Shown piece by piece: positions 27,301 to 42,753 of a stretch of DNA of 64,000 nucleotides. Position numbers and translations under genes: made by a program. How positions within the stretch are numbered: position 1 is the stretch's first letter; each line of letters opens with the position of its first letter. Under the pieces are notes generated by a model, which was not told the DNA's origin, made no database searches, and worked only from the letters and a program-made list of their open reading frames with translations. This DNA comes from Vanilla planifolia (lineage: Eukaryota; Streptophyta; Magnoliopsida; Asparagales; Orchidaceae): contig CM043865.1 of the NCBI GenBank assembly GCA_023846275.1, positions 9,474,068 through 9,538,067 of the forward strand. Direction: 5' to 3'.

Positions 27301-29448
27301 CATATATCCAACCACTAAAAAGAGCCAAAAGGCACTTAAAGTGGAAATAAAGTAAGCTTATAACCATGTTAGTCGAAGATTCCTTTTGACTATGCTATGA
27401 CACTTAGGTTTTCTTGAGTGTTGATGTACCTAGATCATGAGGCATGTATCTCAAGCCAACCCAAATATTATTTAGTGGTGCATGGCTAGAGATCTGATTA
27501 GATTATGGTTTCTAAAGGGGTCTAATACAAGGCTGCCCCTTCTCCCTTATCTTTTTATCCTTAGTTTAGAGCTTCTCTTGTTTACAATATGATAGTAGAT
27601 TGATTTTTATTCTTTCTTAGTAATTTTGTTATTCCACTCAGATCTCTCGTCTCACTTGTTTTTCTATTGATGAAATTCTACTTTCAAGCCAAAACCTCTA
27701 GTAATGTAGCTAGAAAGTCCTTTTATATGCTAGGATCCAATTATTCTGTATCACGATTGAAGGTAAAATAAGTTAAGTTCTATGTTTACTTCATCGAAAA
27801 AATGAAGGCTAAAAACAAGATGATGCTTGTTAAATAATTAGGATTCAATTGGCAAAAATAAGGTAAATATTTGGGCACTCTACTAAGTAGGCAACCCAAC
27901 CTACCAAAATCCCAGCATATTATTAAATGTTGAGGCAAGATTTCAGTATGGGAAGCCCATACATTTTAAGAGATGGAAAGATCACCTTTGTCAATACGTT
28001 CTCTTATCTATTCATGTCTAGTCCACTTCTCACATATCTATCCCAAATAATAGCATGGTATCCATCAAAAACTTATTAGTAGGTTTCTTTAGAGTGGGGA
28101 CTTGATAGAGAAATCTATCCATTAAGTTGGATGATAAAATGTAGGCAAGAAAAAGATTTTTGGAAGCTTGGACGTCTACAAACTTTGGGAGTGAATGCAT
28201 GTTCTTGTAGCTAAGTATGTAAGGAATGATCCAAATTTATGGGTGGATTGTCTCAAATCCGAATAAAGAAATTTCTTCATAATTAACGAGGTTACTTGTC
28301 AACATGAAAGTTGAACTTCCAAGGAAGCACGATTGTCAAGCAAAACATTAGATGGAAGATCAATAATGAGAAGCGTCCCTTCACAAACAACAATTAGATC
28401 AATAATGAGAAGCACCCCAAAATAATATATGTGATTCTTGATCAACAAGAGAGCGTGAGCTATCAGGCGGAAATGGCAAAGGATTGAGCGCACAACTTGG
28501 GTGCATCCTTTTGATCTGGTGCATCACTAAGTCTATTCATTGTTACCACTACAATTTATGGAAGCATGTTTGTCGATCATAAAGGATTTGCTGAATGGTA
28601 TTGAAAAGCCAAAACTCAACTTACTTTTGCTAACAAGTATGAAATGCAATCGATCCAACAAAAAATTCGGTTGTATCTATGCAGCGTGGTAAATGATATG
28701 CTTTGCCCTTAGGTACGTAAGGATAATGAGACTCTCAAGCATGTATTATGCAAATACATATTTGCTAGTGTTGTGTTTGGCAAGCTATGTACGTACCTTC
28801 CACCATCCACTACGCAAAGTGGGCTTTAGGAATTTCTTAAGAGATTAACTGGCAAGACAAAAGAATTGTCCAGTAATGTTGTGCAAGGTGCCTTTGCTTC
28901 CATGTACTTCATTTGGAAGGCTCGTAACACTAAGGTATATGCTAAACTAGTGAGAAAAGAGTACTGGGCAGCAAAGATTTCCAATTTTCAGCACAACAAG
29001 CGGATAATATAATCTAGCCCTGTAAAAAAGAAAGTGTAAACAGTCGTGGGTCAGCTCATACCCCACCTTCCCCAACCCACTCACTCCCCGCCCGTAATGC
29101 AAAAAAGGAAATTATAACAATTCCAGTGAACACATAACAAAAAGAAAACCTAAAACGACTGGAGGATGAGCAGGAATCCGTACCAGGGAAGTACTTTCCA
29201 ACAATACGAAGAATTCGATTTCCAGAATTATCAAACCCCTCGAATCGGAGGACAAGTAGGGATTCGAGATCAGAGAAATCCTCCTCCAAGCAGTCGTGCC
29301 ACTCCTCCTGTTCTACCTCCGCAGAAGCCTCTTCCACTAGTCGAGCTCGGCGCTCTGCGGTAGAGAGAAGCGATCGACCATCAATACCAAGATCCGAAGC
29401 CAATATTACAACCGAAAAATCCTCCCCCGATTGTCTGTCCATCACCAA
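12168..29448 (-). CDS. SEC14-like protein with divergent CRAL-TRIO (BCH-type) domain, three exons, 253 aa
   Basis: The coding exons, in transcript order, are complement of 29184-29448, 26336-26600 and 12168-12399 (265+265+232 = 762 nt, 253 codons plus TGA). Phases join cleanly: exon 1 ends after one base of Ala89, exon 2 after two bases of Asp177. Donors are GT (29183-29182 and 26335-26334) and acceptors TGCAG. The N-terminus has a D-F-S-V-V-I-L-A-S-D-L-G block (residues 10-21), an acidic W-H-D-C-L-E-E-D segment (50-57) and S-G-N-R-I-L-R-I-V-G-K-Y-F (75-87). The centre carries F-C-I-L-Y-M-H-T (about 114-121) and the hallmark Y-F-L-H-P-G-L-R-S-R-L (154-164) of CRAL_TRIO_2 domains, as in GDAP2, p50RhoGAP and small plant SEC14-like proteins. 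The conserved C-terminus includes H-R-P-L-T-D-Y-G-I-E-P-D-P. Family members bind lipids or small GTPases in the cytosol; the ligand here is unknown. Length suits a stand-alone version without a macro domain. Met1 and Met3 are both possible starts. The 13.9-kb second intron is packed with transposons, yet no exon is damaged. Confidence 0.9.
12400..13125 (-). other. Original intron 2 sequence next to the terminal exon
   Basis: Non-coding DNA of intermediate base composition between the terminal exon and the first transposon. It probably is old intron sequence; nothing else is recognisable. Confidence 0.5.
13476..13543 (+). repeat. 24-bp tandem repeat, 2.8 copies
   Basis: Units at 13476-13499 and 13500-13523 differ by two bases (ACATTGCTTCC..AGTGAAATTCA); a third, shorter copy follows to about 13543. 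It sits in the presumed 5' LTR of the gypsy remnant. Confidence 0.9.
13698..13709 (+). other. Primer-binding site of the gypsy element
   Basis: TGGTATTAGAGC differs at one base from TGGTATCAGAGC, the sequence complementary to the plant initiator-Met tRNA 3' end. It fixes the 5' LTR boundary just to its left and the element's orientation. Confidence 0.75.
16440..19456 (+). mobile_element. Decayed L1-type LINE, ORF1 zinc knuckle through reverse transcriptase
   Basis: In order on the plus strand: an intact CX2CX4HX4C zinc knuckle (C-F-D-C-G-R-G-N-H-K-T-D-T-C, 16648-16689) of the ORF1/DUF4283 type; the endonuclease motif G-D-F-N at 17560-17571; the linker typical of plant LINEs (W-W-W-Q-Q-A-K-A-K-W, about 18,181-18,210); RT fragments from 18,650 on (Y-K-L-V-T-K-I-L, G-A-F-I-Q-E-R-S-I-T-N-N-I, K-V-D-I-E-Q-A-Y); and the post-RT region to 19,456. 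Stops and frameshifts are frequent. The 3' end is missing because an LTR-like unit begins at about 19,457. Confidence 0.75.
21492..21496. repeat. Left target-site duplication GCCTT
   Basis: Matches 23296-23300 exactly; 5 bp is the length expected of plant LTR retrotransposon integration. Confidence 0.85.
22247..22375. repeat. Imperfect internal repeat in the solo LTR, period about 93 bp
   Basis: A GATC(C/T)GGGCGG(A/G)CTTGATCTG segment ending in TTGGATCC occurs twice, near 22,248 and 22,341. It lies upstream of the second internal repeat in the same G+C-rich block. Confidence 0.75.
22530..22665. repeat. Imperfect 75-bp tandem repeat in the solo LTR
   Basis: CTTAGCC(A)(T/G)GCACTGTTC starts at 22530 and again at 22605. 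Each copy is followed by TTGACCGT and by AGCCGAGCT(C/G)CTCTCGGC. Confidence 0.8.
23296..23300. repeat. Right target-site duplication GCCTT
   Basis: Second copy of the 5-bp duplication bordering the solo-LTR-like insertion. Confidence 0.85.
24870..25960 (-). mobile_element. Decayed antisense LINE, reverse-transcriptase region
   Basis: Minus-strand reading gives K-I-G-I-S-N-A-F-D-C-V-N (in 25,360-25,542), the catalytic-core motif of plant LINE RTs (usually K-x-D-x-S-K-A-F/Y-D), with degenerate downstream RT and C-terminal fragments towards 24,870. It is in the opposite orientation to the LINE at 16.4-19.5 kb and so is a separate insertion. Multiple stops and frameshifts are present. Confidence 0.65.
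26336..26600 (-). CDS. SEC14-like gene, coding exon 2 (core of CRAL-TRIO domain)
   Basis: Encodes residues 89-176 and two bases of codon 177. The acceptor is a pyrimidine-rich stretch ending CTGCAG at 26601 and the donor is GGGGA|GTAAGC. It carries the conserved S-G-D-R-L-K-R-Y-V start of the domain and the H-P-G-L-R-S-R-L motif. Confidence 0.92.
27060..29010 (+). mobile_element. Decayed LINE, RT to zinc-binding C-terminus, in intron 1 of the SEC14-like gene
   Basis: Plus-strand fragments appear in the order expected of plant LINE ORF2: A-K-V-R-W-L-T-Q-G (about 27,255), A-Y-N-H-V (about 27,358), L-P-Y-L-F-I-L after the RT core (about 27,540), and near the 3' end a zf-RVT-like block (R-K-D-N-E-T-L-K-H-V-L-C-K, about 28,715-28,755) and I-W-K-A-R-N-T-K-V-Y (about 28,910-28,940). 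It ends about 170 bp from the donor of exon 1, so the insertion nearly reached coding sequence. Stops are common. Confidence 0.7.
29184..29448 (-). CDS. SEC14-like gene, coding exon 1
   Basis: Encodes residues 1-88 plus the first base of codon 89. It contains the N-terminal signature and the acidic W-H-D-C segment. The donor follows TTCCCTG with GTACGG. Reading past the donor gives non-homologous sequence, which supports splicing here. Confidence 0.9.
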
Positions 29449-29570
29449 CGTAGCCTCCCAGCCCTAGTGCTTCGTTTCCGCATTCTCACCGTAGATTCCC
29501 GCATCTTTTTAAGGATTAGTTTTTCGCTGTTGCAACTCGCACAGAATTTGCTTTAAATAAACAAGGTCAA
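29449..29570 (-). promoter_or_regulatory. Likely promoter/5' UTR of the SEC14-like gene
   Basis: Just upstream of the minus-strand start codon, base composition turns less AT-rich than the flanking desert. On the minus strand a TATTTAAAG box lies near 29,552-29,560, about 105 bp before the ATG. Inferred from position only. Confidence 0.4.
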
Positions 29571-32500
29571 AAAAATATATTCCAATAAAATATTTTTATT
29601 TATTCTGATGATATATTGCTGAAAAAAATCTAATCAAATTATTAGACAAGGCCAAATTATGTATTTGACATTTTAAGAATAAATTGACAAAATAATTTTT
29701 TTGTGCAATGAAATGAACATCATAATATAAATAATAGAAAGAGAGTGGAACAAAAGATAAAGATAATGCTAATTTATTATAATACATGACACAAACATTT
29801 ATGTTGTATAGTATTAGTAAATTCAATAATATTATTTTTAAATTAATTCTATCTAAGAGTATTATGATGAAGTAAATATAGTTAAAAAGTCTTAAGGTTT
29901 GCTTGATGATGTTTATGATTTCTAATTAATATCATGATTGAATCATTTGATGTATTTTGATCTAAAATTTGTATGACCTCTATTAAAACCTTTGAGACTT
30001 TGGTCAATGTTTTGACAAAATGATTAATCTATGTTTCTGTATTAATCAAACCATCATATCCATCAAACAACTCGTTTAATCATAATGAATTCAAAATCTT
30101 GAATCATTATTGAAGAGAATTCAAAATTTGTAATTGGTTTGGACTCTTTGAAACCTCATAGACATGATCATTATGATCATAAAATAAATAATTATGATTT
30201 AATGAATTAGATTTCTACTTTCTTTTAAAGTAGTAATTATAATGATGAAAACTTCAATGATAAAATTACTTGAAATCTATTATTTAGAATCATGGCAAAT
30301 AACCATGTAAGAAATTATTGAATAATTCATCTTTTTTTATATTTTTTTATAATTTTATTATTTACTTTATCATTTATTATATTTTATTCAAAATTTTTTA
30401 CAATAATTTCAATTCCTTCATTCAAATGAACTCAAAGATTTTCAATTTAATCACTTCCGAAAACCATGATTTGAGAGATCTTTATTAAAAAAAACTTTTT
30501 GTGACACCTGTGCATGTTAAATTTCATAAGATCTAATGCCAATTTTATATGTCATTTATGTTATCTATTCTTATGGGATTCAATTATGCTTATGAAACAC
30601 AAATTAAAATCAATTTATATGTTTTATATATTTTACTCAATTTATATGTTTGCATATAGGTAAATATGAGCAAAATTGGTGCATCATCTGATAAATTTAT
30701 ATACCTTACAATACCAAAGTTCATGTAATATCATGGTTCTACATGCTCTTGATCTGAGTTAAATTAAGTTTCATTCATTGAATGCATTACAAGTGTACTC
30801 ATAGAGGTTCAAGATATAGCATTACATCACAAACACAACTCCCCATGGATGCAAATGAGTCAAAATGAGATAAAGCACGATTTTAGAACTGTATGAGTTC
30901 AAAGAGAAGGTTAACCATTAATTGGAGTCTTAAGACAAATATGATAACTCATATAAACCTCTAGTAGTATACCTTTCAAGCAATTATGATTATAAGACAT
31001 AATTTTGATTTATTGAATGAAATTATCAAATTATCTCTAAGATAGCAACCACAATGGTGAAAACTTCAATGATAGAAATAATCATAAACTTCTACTTGGA
31101 ATCATAGCAATGATTTTCAAAGAATGATTAGGTAATTTTCTTTTCTTTTATCTTCTTTTTATTTATTAAGTCCTTTATAATTTATTATATTATCTTCAAG
31201 ATTTCAAATTTGGTTTTCAATTCTTGTATATTAAAACAATGAATTTAAATATTTTTATCAATTACTTTCAAAATCATTATTTGAGAGTTTTTAATGGAAG
31301 AAACTTACTAAAAAATCTACACATGTAAACCATTACTTCGATGAGGTTCAATATTGAGTTTGGATGCCCTTTATGATGTCCTTTACTATGGGGTTTAGTT
31401 ATTCTTGTAAAACATAAATTAAAATATATAAGTTCTATGTTGTATATTTTACTCAATCTATATTTTTACATATAAAAATGGTACATTATTCAATAAACTT
31501 GTATATTATCAACATAATAATTTATGTGACAGAATAATCCTAGAAATTTTTAAAGTTAAATTTAGTTTCATTAACATGTCTGTCTATTAATGAAGGCATT
31601 AGATAAAAAAATCACATCGAATGCATCTAGGTCACAAAAGGATAAAATTATAATTAGGGAATTATAATAATTAAAAGAGAAGATTAACCATTAATTGGAG
31701 ATCTTAAAAGGGATATGAAGATAGACCTAACATTTTGAGCAAATATTTTTTATTATTAAGAAGAAAGTAAAGTTCTTCTTAAGATATTCTATTTTAATAC
31801 ATGCTAGCGAAATAAGTAAGAAATATGGAGATAAAAAATAAATAAGAAATACAAATTTAATAATTTTCATATTTAGATCAAAATGATAAAGAATTTATAG
31901 ATTAGAAGATACAACCTTAAGATAATTTTTTCTATAAGAAGAGAGATAAAATATAACATGATTTGTGACATAATGAGAAGGATAATTTTAGAGTTATTTT
32001 TAGGTTAAGATTTATTTTTAAGTTCAAACTCACTTGTCACCAAAGGTTGACAATCATAAGGTACTAAAATCGATGAAGTTAGATTATTGTATTTTGAGCA
32101 AATTTATGTTATTACTAAGAAGTTAAAAACAAAAATTACTTAGGAAGATACTCTAAATGCCAAATTCATTAGTGATAAACTTGGGAAAATGATATCTTTT
32201 TCTTAAATCTATGAACTTAAGCATCAAGAATTAGAGAATTATATTAAAAGATTGATTTAATGTTTACCTTAACTATCAAAAGTTTTTAGACACATATATG
32301 CATTTATATGTAATATATCTAAGACTTAATCTTATAATAAATTACATATAGTATAACTATGCAAATTTAATTGTTTACATTCATATTAATCATGAGAAGC
32401 ATACGAAAATCTTTAATTATCCTTTTAATTCACTACTTGGCATTATGATCAAATTGATATTAGAAAGTAAAAGAAAAAAGTTTATGCTATAAATTCTACA

Positions 32501-33900
32501 AAACTTAGAATGAATCTTACACTTAAATTGACCTAACTTATAACATTAGCAAGTTTCAACTTTATTCACTAGATTGCATTAAAATTGTAAGGTTGTCAAA
32601 GTTATAAGTGTTTAGATGATATCATTTTATATTGTGAAAAAATATATTAAATGTCACATTGCATTGCATGCATGTGTCATGAATCTAATGTCACACTATA
32701 TTGCACTGTACTATTCTATATATGTATGCAACCTAATGTCATCCCATACTACTCTATCATGTAAGTAAGCTACATGCACTATGTATAATAACTAGTTTGA
32801 AAAGAAATTATAATTTTGACATAATTGTTGGAGTTATTTTGGGAGACGTTGTGAGATCTTTTAACAATTCATTGTTCTTATTGGAGCTCTTACTCATTTC
32901 TTCTTTCTCTTAATTAAAATAACTCAAAACTATTCAAATCTTAAATTTTAACATACTAAGTCTAAATTTCATCTCAATTAAATTTTTTTAACAATCCTAT
33001 CCTTATTTTTTGTTTCTTTGCCAGTTTCTCTTTGATTAGTGATGCAAGATTCATTTTTTTGTTGTTTGGGTAAGAAATTTTTAAAAAATTATATGTTTGT
33101 TTAATTAAAACTTTGAAACTTCTAATATTTTAAAATTTATTGTAAAAATAATTTTCAATTCTTTTTGACTATTTTTAAATTAAAATATTCATCAATCTTT
33201 ATTATCTTTAAGAATTTCATAAATTTATAAAGTAGTTTAATATTTTTTAAATTTATTTTTTTAAAAAAATCATCTAAATAATATTATTTTTATAATCATA
33301 ATGTTTGAGACAATAATTTTTTACAAAATTAATATCATTAAATTTTTAATAAATGACACTATTTGTCATATATTTTTAAATTTTCTAATATTAATTAAAA
33401 TTTAATCATATTTTATTTTCTAACAATATTTAAAATAATATTTACATATATTTTCAACATTTGGTTTTATGATTTATGCAAATTTTATAAAATTTATACT
33501 ATTCGATTCTTAATAATTTGAACATCTGTTTGTTGTTTTTTTTTCTCTTCTTAAGATTCACATCTCATTTTTCTACTAATATATAATCTTTTAAAAATGT
33601 TTTATAATTTATAAAAACTTATATAAATTATAAAAATTAATATTTAAATAAAATTACTTAACTATGATGATATGAAATTGAGAAATCTCTTCTCTCATTT
33701 ATGTTTTAATTTATCATTAATTAATATATTTTTTTCTTACATTTATTTACTAGATATTAATATTTTCAAAATAAGCAATTTTTTAATTAGTATATTTTCT
33801 ACACTCCTCTCCCATCACATCTTCCATGGTGATAGTAGTAGATAGAAGGCTGAATGCATTTTTTAAAAGATAAGAGCAATTTAGTAGGAGATTTCAAAAT
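29570..33900. other. AT-rich intergenic region between divergent genes
   Basis: Separates the minus-strand SEC14-like gene from the plus-strand ARF gene. Apart from a degenerate direct repeat at 30.12-31.73 kb I see no coding frame with a recognisable family. The stretch 32.9-33.8 kb is extremely A/T-rich. Confidence 0.6.
30120..31730 (+). repeat. Degenerate direct tandem duplication, period about 770-810 bp
   Basis: Ordered landmarks recur: TGAAAACTTCAATGAT at about 30,245 and 31,057; ATTTTACTCAAT(T/C)TATAT at about 30,630 and 31,446; TTAACCATTAATTGGAG at 30,911 and 31,684. The copies are strongly diverged. No coding frame is kept. Origin is unknown, probably transposon-derived. Confidence 0.7.
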
Positions 33901-33910
33901 AGTAAACGTT

Positions 33911-34147
33911 CTAATATGGTGGTCCACTTAAGTTAAAACGAATAATTAGAAGACCTTCATATTTAAACCTCTGATACATGTGCCTCAAGGGATCAAACAA
34001 ACATGTACGGGGCGGCATCAGAAGATCTATGCCGAGACATATTTGGGCAAACATCTCCCTCTTTTTATCGCTACCAATTGCACTAGTAATTTGCTCAAGA
34101 TTCTCTTTGTACCAATAAAGTGGCAGTGAAAAGTCCACAGGCTACAA
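33911..34147 (-). pseudogene. LINE ORF1 (DUF4283-type) fragment
   Basis: The frame L-P-L-Y-W-Y..L-E-Q-I-T-S-A-I-G...F-A-Q-I-C-L-G-I-D-L...Y-E-G-L-L-I-I-R-F-N resembles the segment of plant LINE ORF1 that precedes its CCHC zinc knuckle. The knuckle itself is destroyed: Cys positions read as Arg and others. An alternative is the last exon of an unknown gene, since a TTGTAG acceptor-like site precedes it, but the fit to the LINE pattern is better. Confidence 0.5.
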
Positions 34148-34559
34148 TGCCAAATAAAATAACGGTCGACGAAGTCATCAAAATGAAGCAGAATATTCTA
34201 AATCCATTACTCGAAATCTCCTCCGTCACTTCAGTTCGTTTGCAATCCATAGCAAGAAAAGCTGAGAGGCGTAAAAATTTCAACATTACGCATAGAGGAC
34301 TTGTCCATTAGAACCAACTTAGAAATGTCAACAAACAATAGCATGCACAAACAGGTTTGGTTTGCTTGGCAGAATCAAGGGAAACCGTAGCTGAGGCATC
34401 TGCACAATCACCTTTCATGCATATACAGAACTCATGGCATCTTGCTTGGCAGAATCGTAAGTTGGGATATTTTTCCCATGTTCTTCATTAATATTAATCT
34501 ATCACCACGAAAAATATAAACGCGCAATATCTTAATCTTCCCCCTCTTCTTTCTGCCAT

Positions 34560-35300
34560 AGCACATAACTATCACCTCCCGCGGCCTGTTTCTCACAGAG
34601 AAACCCTAATTACATAACCTGATTTGAACTACCAACCCATAATTGCCATCGAGTGTTGTTTCGGTCGCCAACCATAGCAACATCCTCAGAGTTAATCGAA
34701 GGTGCCGAAATCCCCTGTTTTGCTGCTGTATCGTCCCCAGTGCGAATTCTCTTCGTTTTAGCGCCCGCCGTTCTTCTTGCAGCAATCCCCGCAGAAGAAC
34801 GCACCGTCGAGTGGGCCTTAAGCCCTATCCCGCCTTCCACATGCATAAGACTGATGCCCCACAAAGGCTGCCGGAGCCTCCTTGCGAGTTTTACAATCGT
34901 CTCAACCCCTAGCAGATCACTTTCGTTACGACGGAAACCGTCTAGGCTGCTTGGAGAGGGTTTTGGCTAGCATATTTCTATAAATTGTTGCAACATTCCA
35001 CCGTCACGATCTATCGTTAGCCACACATCATCCTTTCTAGAAGTCGCGTAGACCGGTTCGACCGAACCGCTGGCCAGCGCCAGTTGAACGCGCCATCTGT
35101 GCGTGACCTCGACGCTGGAATCCGGTTCGCCTTTCCTCTTCTCCTATTTAATCTCCCGTCTGGATCCCTCGAGCCTCCTGTCCGTTTCTATCCGCTCTTT
35201 TCCTTGGCGAGGCGTGGAGAAAGAAGAGCGGAGAGGAAAGAAGAGCGGGATCTTGTTTCTGTTGATCTAGGCCAGTTTCTCGTCGATCGATTGTTGGCAA
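34560..35300 (+). promoter_or_regulatory. G+C-richer promoter and 5' leader region of ARF
   Basis: This block stands out from the AT-rich surroundings. It contains a telo-box (AAACCCTAA, 34601-34609), known from plant genes active in dividing cells; two abutting palindromes (35054-35078); a TATA-like CTATTTAAT (35144-35152); and a pyrimidine-rich patch on either side. Open frames here on both strands have no recognisable family and are taken as composition artefacts. Confidence 0.55.
35144..35152 (+). promoter_or_regulatory. Candidate TATA box of ARF
   Basis: CTATTTAAT preceded by a pyrimidine patch (CCTTTCCTCTTCTCC). It implies transcription start near 35,175-35,185 and a leader containing an intron. 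Confidence 0.45.
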
Positions 35301-35302
35301 AG

Positions 35303-35583
35303 GTCTCATGCTATGGCCGATATTTTTCTTTTCTAGATCTTGCTTCTATACTTGTCTCTTGGTTTTGTGGGTTGGTTTTTGCATAGATCCAATGTCTCGT
35401 TTATTTTGTGTGTTTTCTTATGCCTGAATTTTTTCGGAATCGATTGTCTTTGGTCGGAACTCGTTATTTGAGTTTTGATCCGTGATTTTAGCTTTTGATC
35501 TTAGATTTGTTTAGGTTATTATATGAATTTATTGTACTTCATGTTTTTTGGGCTAATTTCTGCGTTTTTTTTTAACGATCTAG
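35303..35583 (+). other. Probable 5'-UTR intron of ARF
   Basis: A donor AAAG|GTCTCA at 35302/35303 and an acceptor GATCTAG ending at 35583, after a T-rich tract, would remove 281 bp and place the acceptor 12 bases before the ATG. Leader introns are common in plant ARF genes. The donor choice is inference. Confidence 0.5.
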
Positions 35584-35589
35584 CCTTGA

Positions 35590-40560
<4,971 letters not shown>

Positions 40561-40563
<3 letters not shown>

Positions 40564-40990
40564 GGAGACAATGGTGTTCAGATACGTCAGTACGCTCGCA
40601 TTACGTATCGCCTGGTCGTTTCCTCAGCTTAGTACGAGGAGCATTGAACTGGCATGTGGTATGCCATGACCAACGTTTGTCGATTATTTTAAACTGTCTC
40701 AAGGTCTGTGTTGGCTATTGTTATGTTGTCTGCTGTACTTTGTACACATTTTATGGTCGCTGTTTGTGTACTGCATTAGTGACGCGTGCTTTCTTGGAAT
40801 CTCATATAATAGTTCTTTATTTCCCAGTTGGGCCGAATATTGTATTGTATGCATTTTTTCTTAGGGTTGTAGGTTATTCGTTGTGTTCTTGTCTGCTTGT
40901 TTTTTTAATAAAAAATAAGATAAGCACGTGCTTTATTAGAATTTTGTTTTCGAGTTATCATATTAATTGTGGTATATACATTAGATAATA
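40561..40990 (+). other. ARF1: ARF1 terminal exon: stop codon and 3' UTR
   Basis: The acceptor AATGCAG ends at 40560 after a T-rich tract, and the exon opens with TGA (40561-40563). The rest is 3' UTR. A poly(A) signal AATAAA lies at 40917-40922; the 3' end at about 40,940-40,990 is inferred. Confidence 0.75.
40917..40922 (+). terminator. ARF1: Poly(A) signal of ARF1
   Basis: AATAAA after a T7 run, about 355 bp beyond the stop codon, a usual distance for a plant 3' UTR. Confidence 0.6.
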
Positions 40991-42540
40991 TTAATCAATT
41001 GAATACTGTTAACAAATCTTTCGAAGGGTTTTGTGGACACAAATAATCAACTAAGCAGCTATTAGTAATAAGCAACGAATGTTAATTGTATTTTCCAGTG
41101 CGACATTTCACAATTCAATTACCTCTGCGAAACTTTTTCATGGTTTGTAGTGTAAGATTTTTGTAGAATTTTTCGGTTAATGTTTGCAAAAATTGTTGAA
41201 CAAAAAACTGAAATGCTCTAAGGGTTGTAGTTTATCGTCGGCCAAAGCAGCGCAATTACGTTAGTACTTACGAAGGATAAATTTTATATAATTTAAAAAT
41301 AAGTTTTTAAAATGAATTTTGAAAATGAGTTTTTTAATAAATGTTTTTTATAAATAAAAATAAGATTTTTAGAAAAACATTTATTAAAAAATTTGGATAT
41401 ATTTGAATTTAAATTAAAAATATTTAAAAAAATGGTTATGAGCAATAGCCATGTAATGTACTCAAATGGGCATCCGCTTGTATGCCCTTCTCATAGTGTG
41501 GCCAAGTTGACGTGTCATTACAAGCCCTTGCCTTATTCAATGCTTGCTTCAGTAGTTCTTGGTTATTTGGACTACCTTTTCCTCCCCTTATTTACATCAC
41601 CATTCTCAAGAGTTCTCACTTGTAGTGGTAGCTAAGCCTTCTTTGTGTTACATTAATAGGCATTTCCTTACCAATAAGGTCAGATTTTGGACATTTAATT
41701 TTCTTCAAACCACTATAAGCAAAAGATCACCTAGATATAAATAATTATTAGACTAAAAGAAAAAGCATCATATTGGTAACAAATTAACATGCTTTGATAG
41801 TTTTATTTGATTAGAGAAGTAGCATGTAAGAGCTTGAGCTTCCTTCATAAATATTGTTTTTTGCACATAATCATCTCCAATTATTTTTTGATTCTTCTTA
41901 ACTTGTTTTTCTCTATTTAAGGAATAAAATAAAAGCATTTGCAAAACATAAAAAAACATTATCTTTTCTTATTTAGATATTTCGTACAATTAATTTTACT
42001 TTTTTTTTTCTTTTCTTTTATTTTTTTTAGTGTTAACATTTTTTTTATTAGTCTTCTCGTTGTATATTTTATTTACTTTGTAATGGACTTACTTTTGAAC
42101 GGATAATTCTTCTTGTTTTTTATAGTCCCTAAATGATTAGTGAAATCAAACACAACCAATAAATCTTAAAAAAGAATACACTTTTTCTTGAAGTTATGCC
42201 ACTCTTGTATTCTTATAATTATTATTAACTTTAATAGTTTTTAGAAATTGTTATAATTTTCTGAAAAAAAAGTATTTTAGAATGCATAATTTAAGATTGA
42301 AAGAGATTTTAAATCAAGTTTTTAAAAAGTTCATGCAAATAAAAATTAAATTTTGATGCAAACACAAGAAATGCCATGAAGTCCAACGAGTTTATTAAAA
42401 TTATTAATGTGTTCCTAATTTTTTTTTAATTTTTTAAGTGTATATGAATAGAATGGGTTTAATGGATTAACTAAGTTACATAACAAAATCATGAAATTTT
42501 AATATGTTTTAAATTCTTGAAAAAGAAATTTAATGACTGA
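40991..42540. other. Intergenic spacer between ARF1 and TOM40
   Basis: AT-rich DNA, 1.5 kb, with poly(T) and TTTTC runs near 42,000. The genes follow head to tail. No coding frame or element is recognisable. Confidence 0.6.
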
Positions 42541-42570
42541 AAAAATCGTCGACGGCTAGGTTCGACTTCT

Positions 42571-42580
42571 GACATATAAA
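42571..42580 (+). promoter_or_regulatory. Candidate TATA box of TOM40
   Basis: GACATATAAA lies where base composition shifts from AT-rich to G+C-richer, 174 bp before the ATG at 42754. Transcription start near 42,605 is inferred. Confidence 0.45.
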
Positions 42581-42753
42581 CCTGATTCCCCAAACGCAAA
42601 CGCTGCGCGACTGCAAAATTTTACAGCACTGCAGGCCGCTCCGCCGCCTACTTCCGATTTGACTTTGCTCTTCTAGATGAACAATTGAAGCAGGACCGCT
42701 CTCTTCTATATTGGATCGCTTTTACGAACTGAAAGGAAGTCCTACCCGAAGCC

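Noticed and set aside
27060..29010. Possibility that LINE fragments in introns are one inverted or rearranged element
   Set aside because: Each fragment set contains its own RT or C-terminal region, and their order and orientation differ, so separate insertions are simpler.
33911..34311. Possible unknown host gene from overlapping frames on both strands with an acceptor-like TTGTAG
   Set aside because: The minus-strand frame fits the LINE ORF1 pattern before the zinc knuckle; the plus-strand frame (34,120-34,311) is its shadow.
34610..34970. Overlapping open frames of 84-105 codons in the ARF1 upstream region
   Set aside because: They occur on both strands in a G+C-richer block with Ala/Arg/Ser-biased composition, no family match and no splice context; they fit promoter composition.
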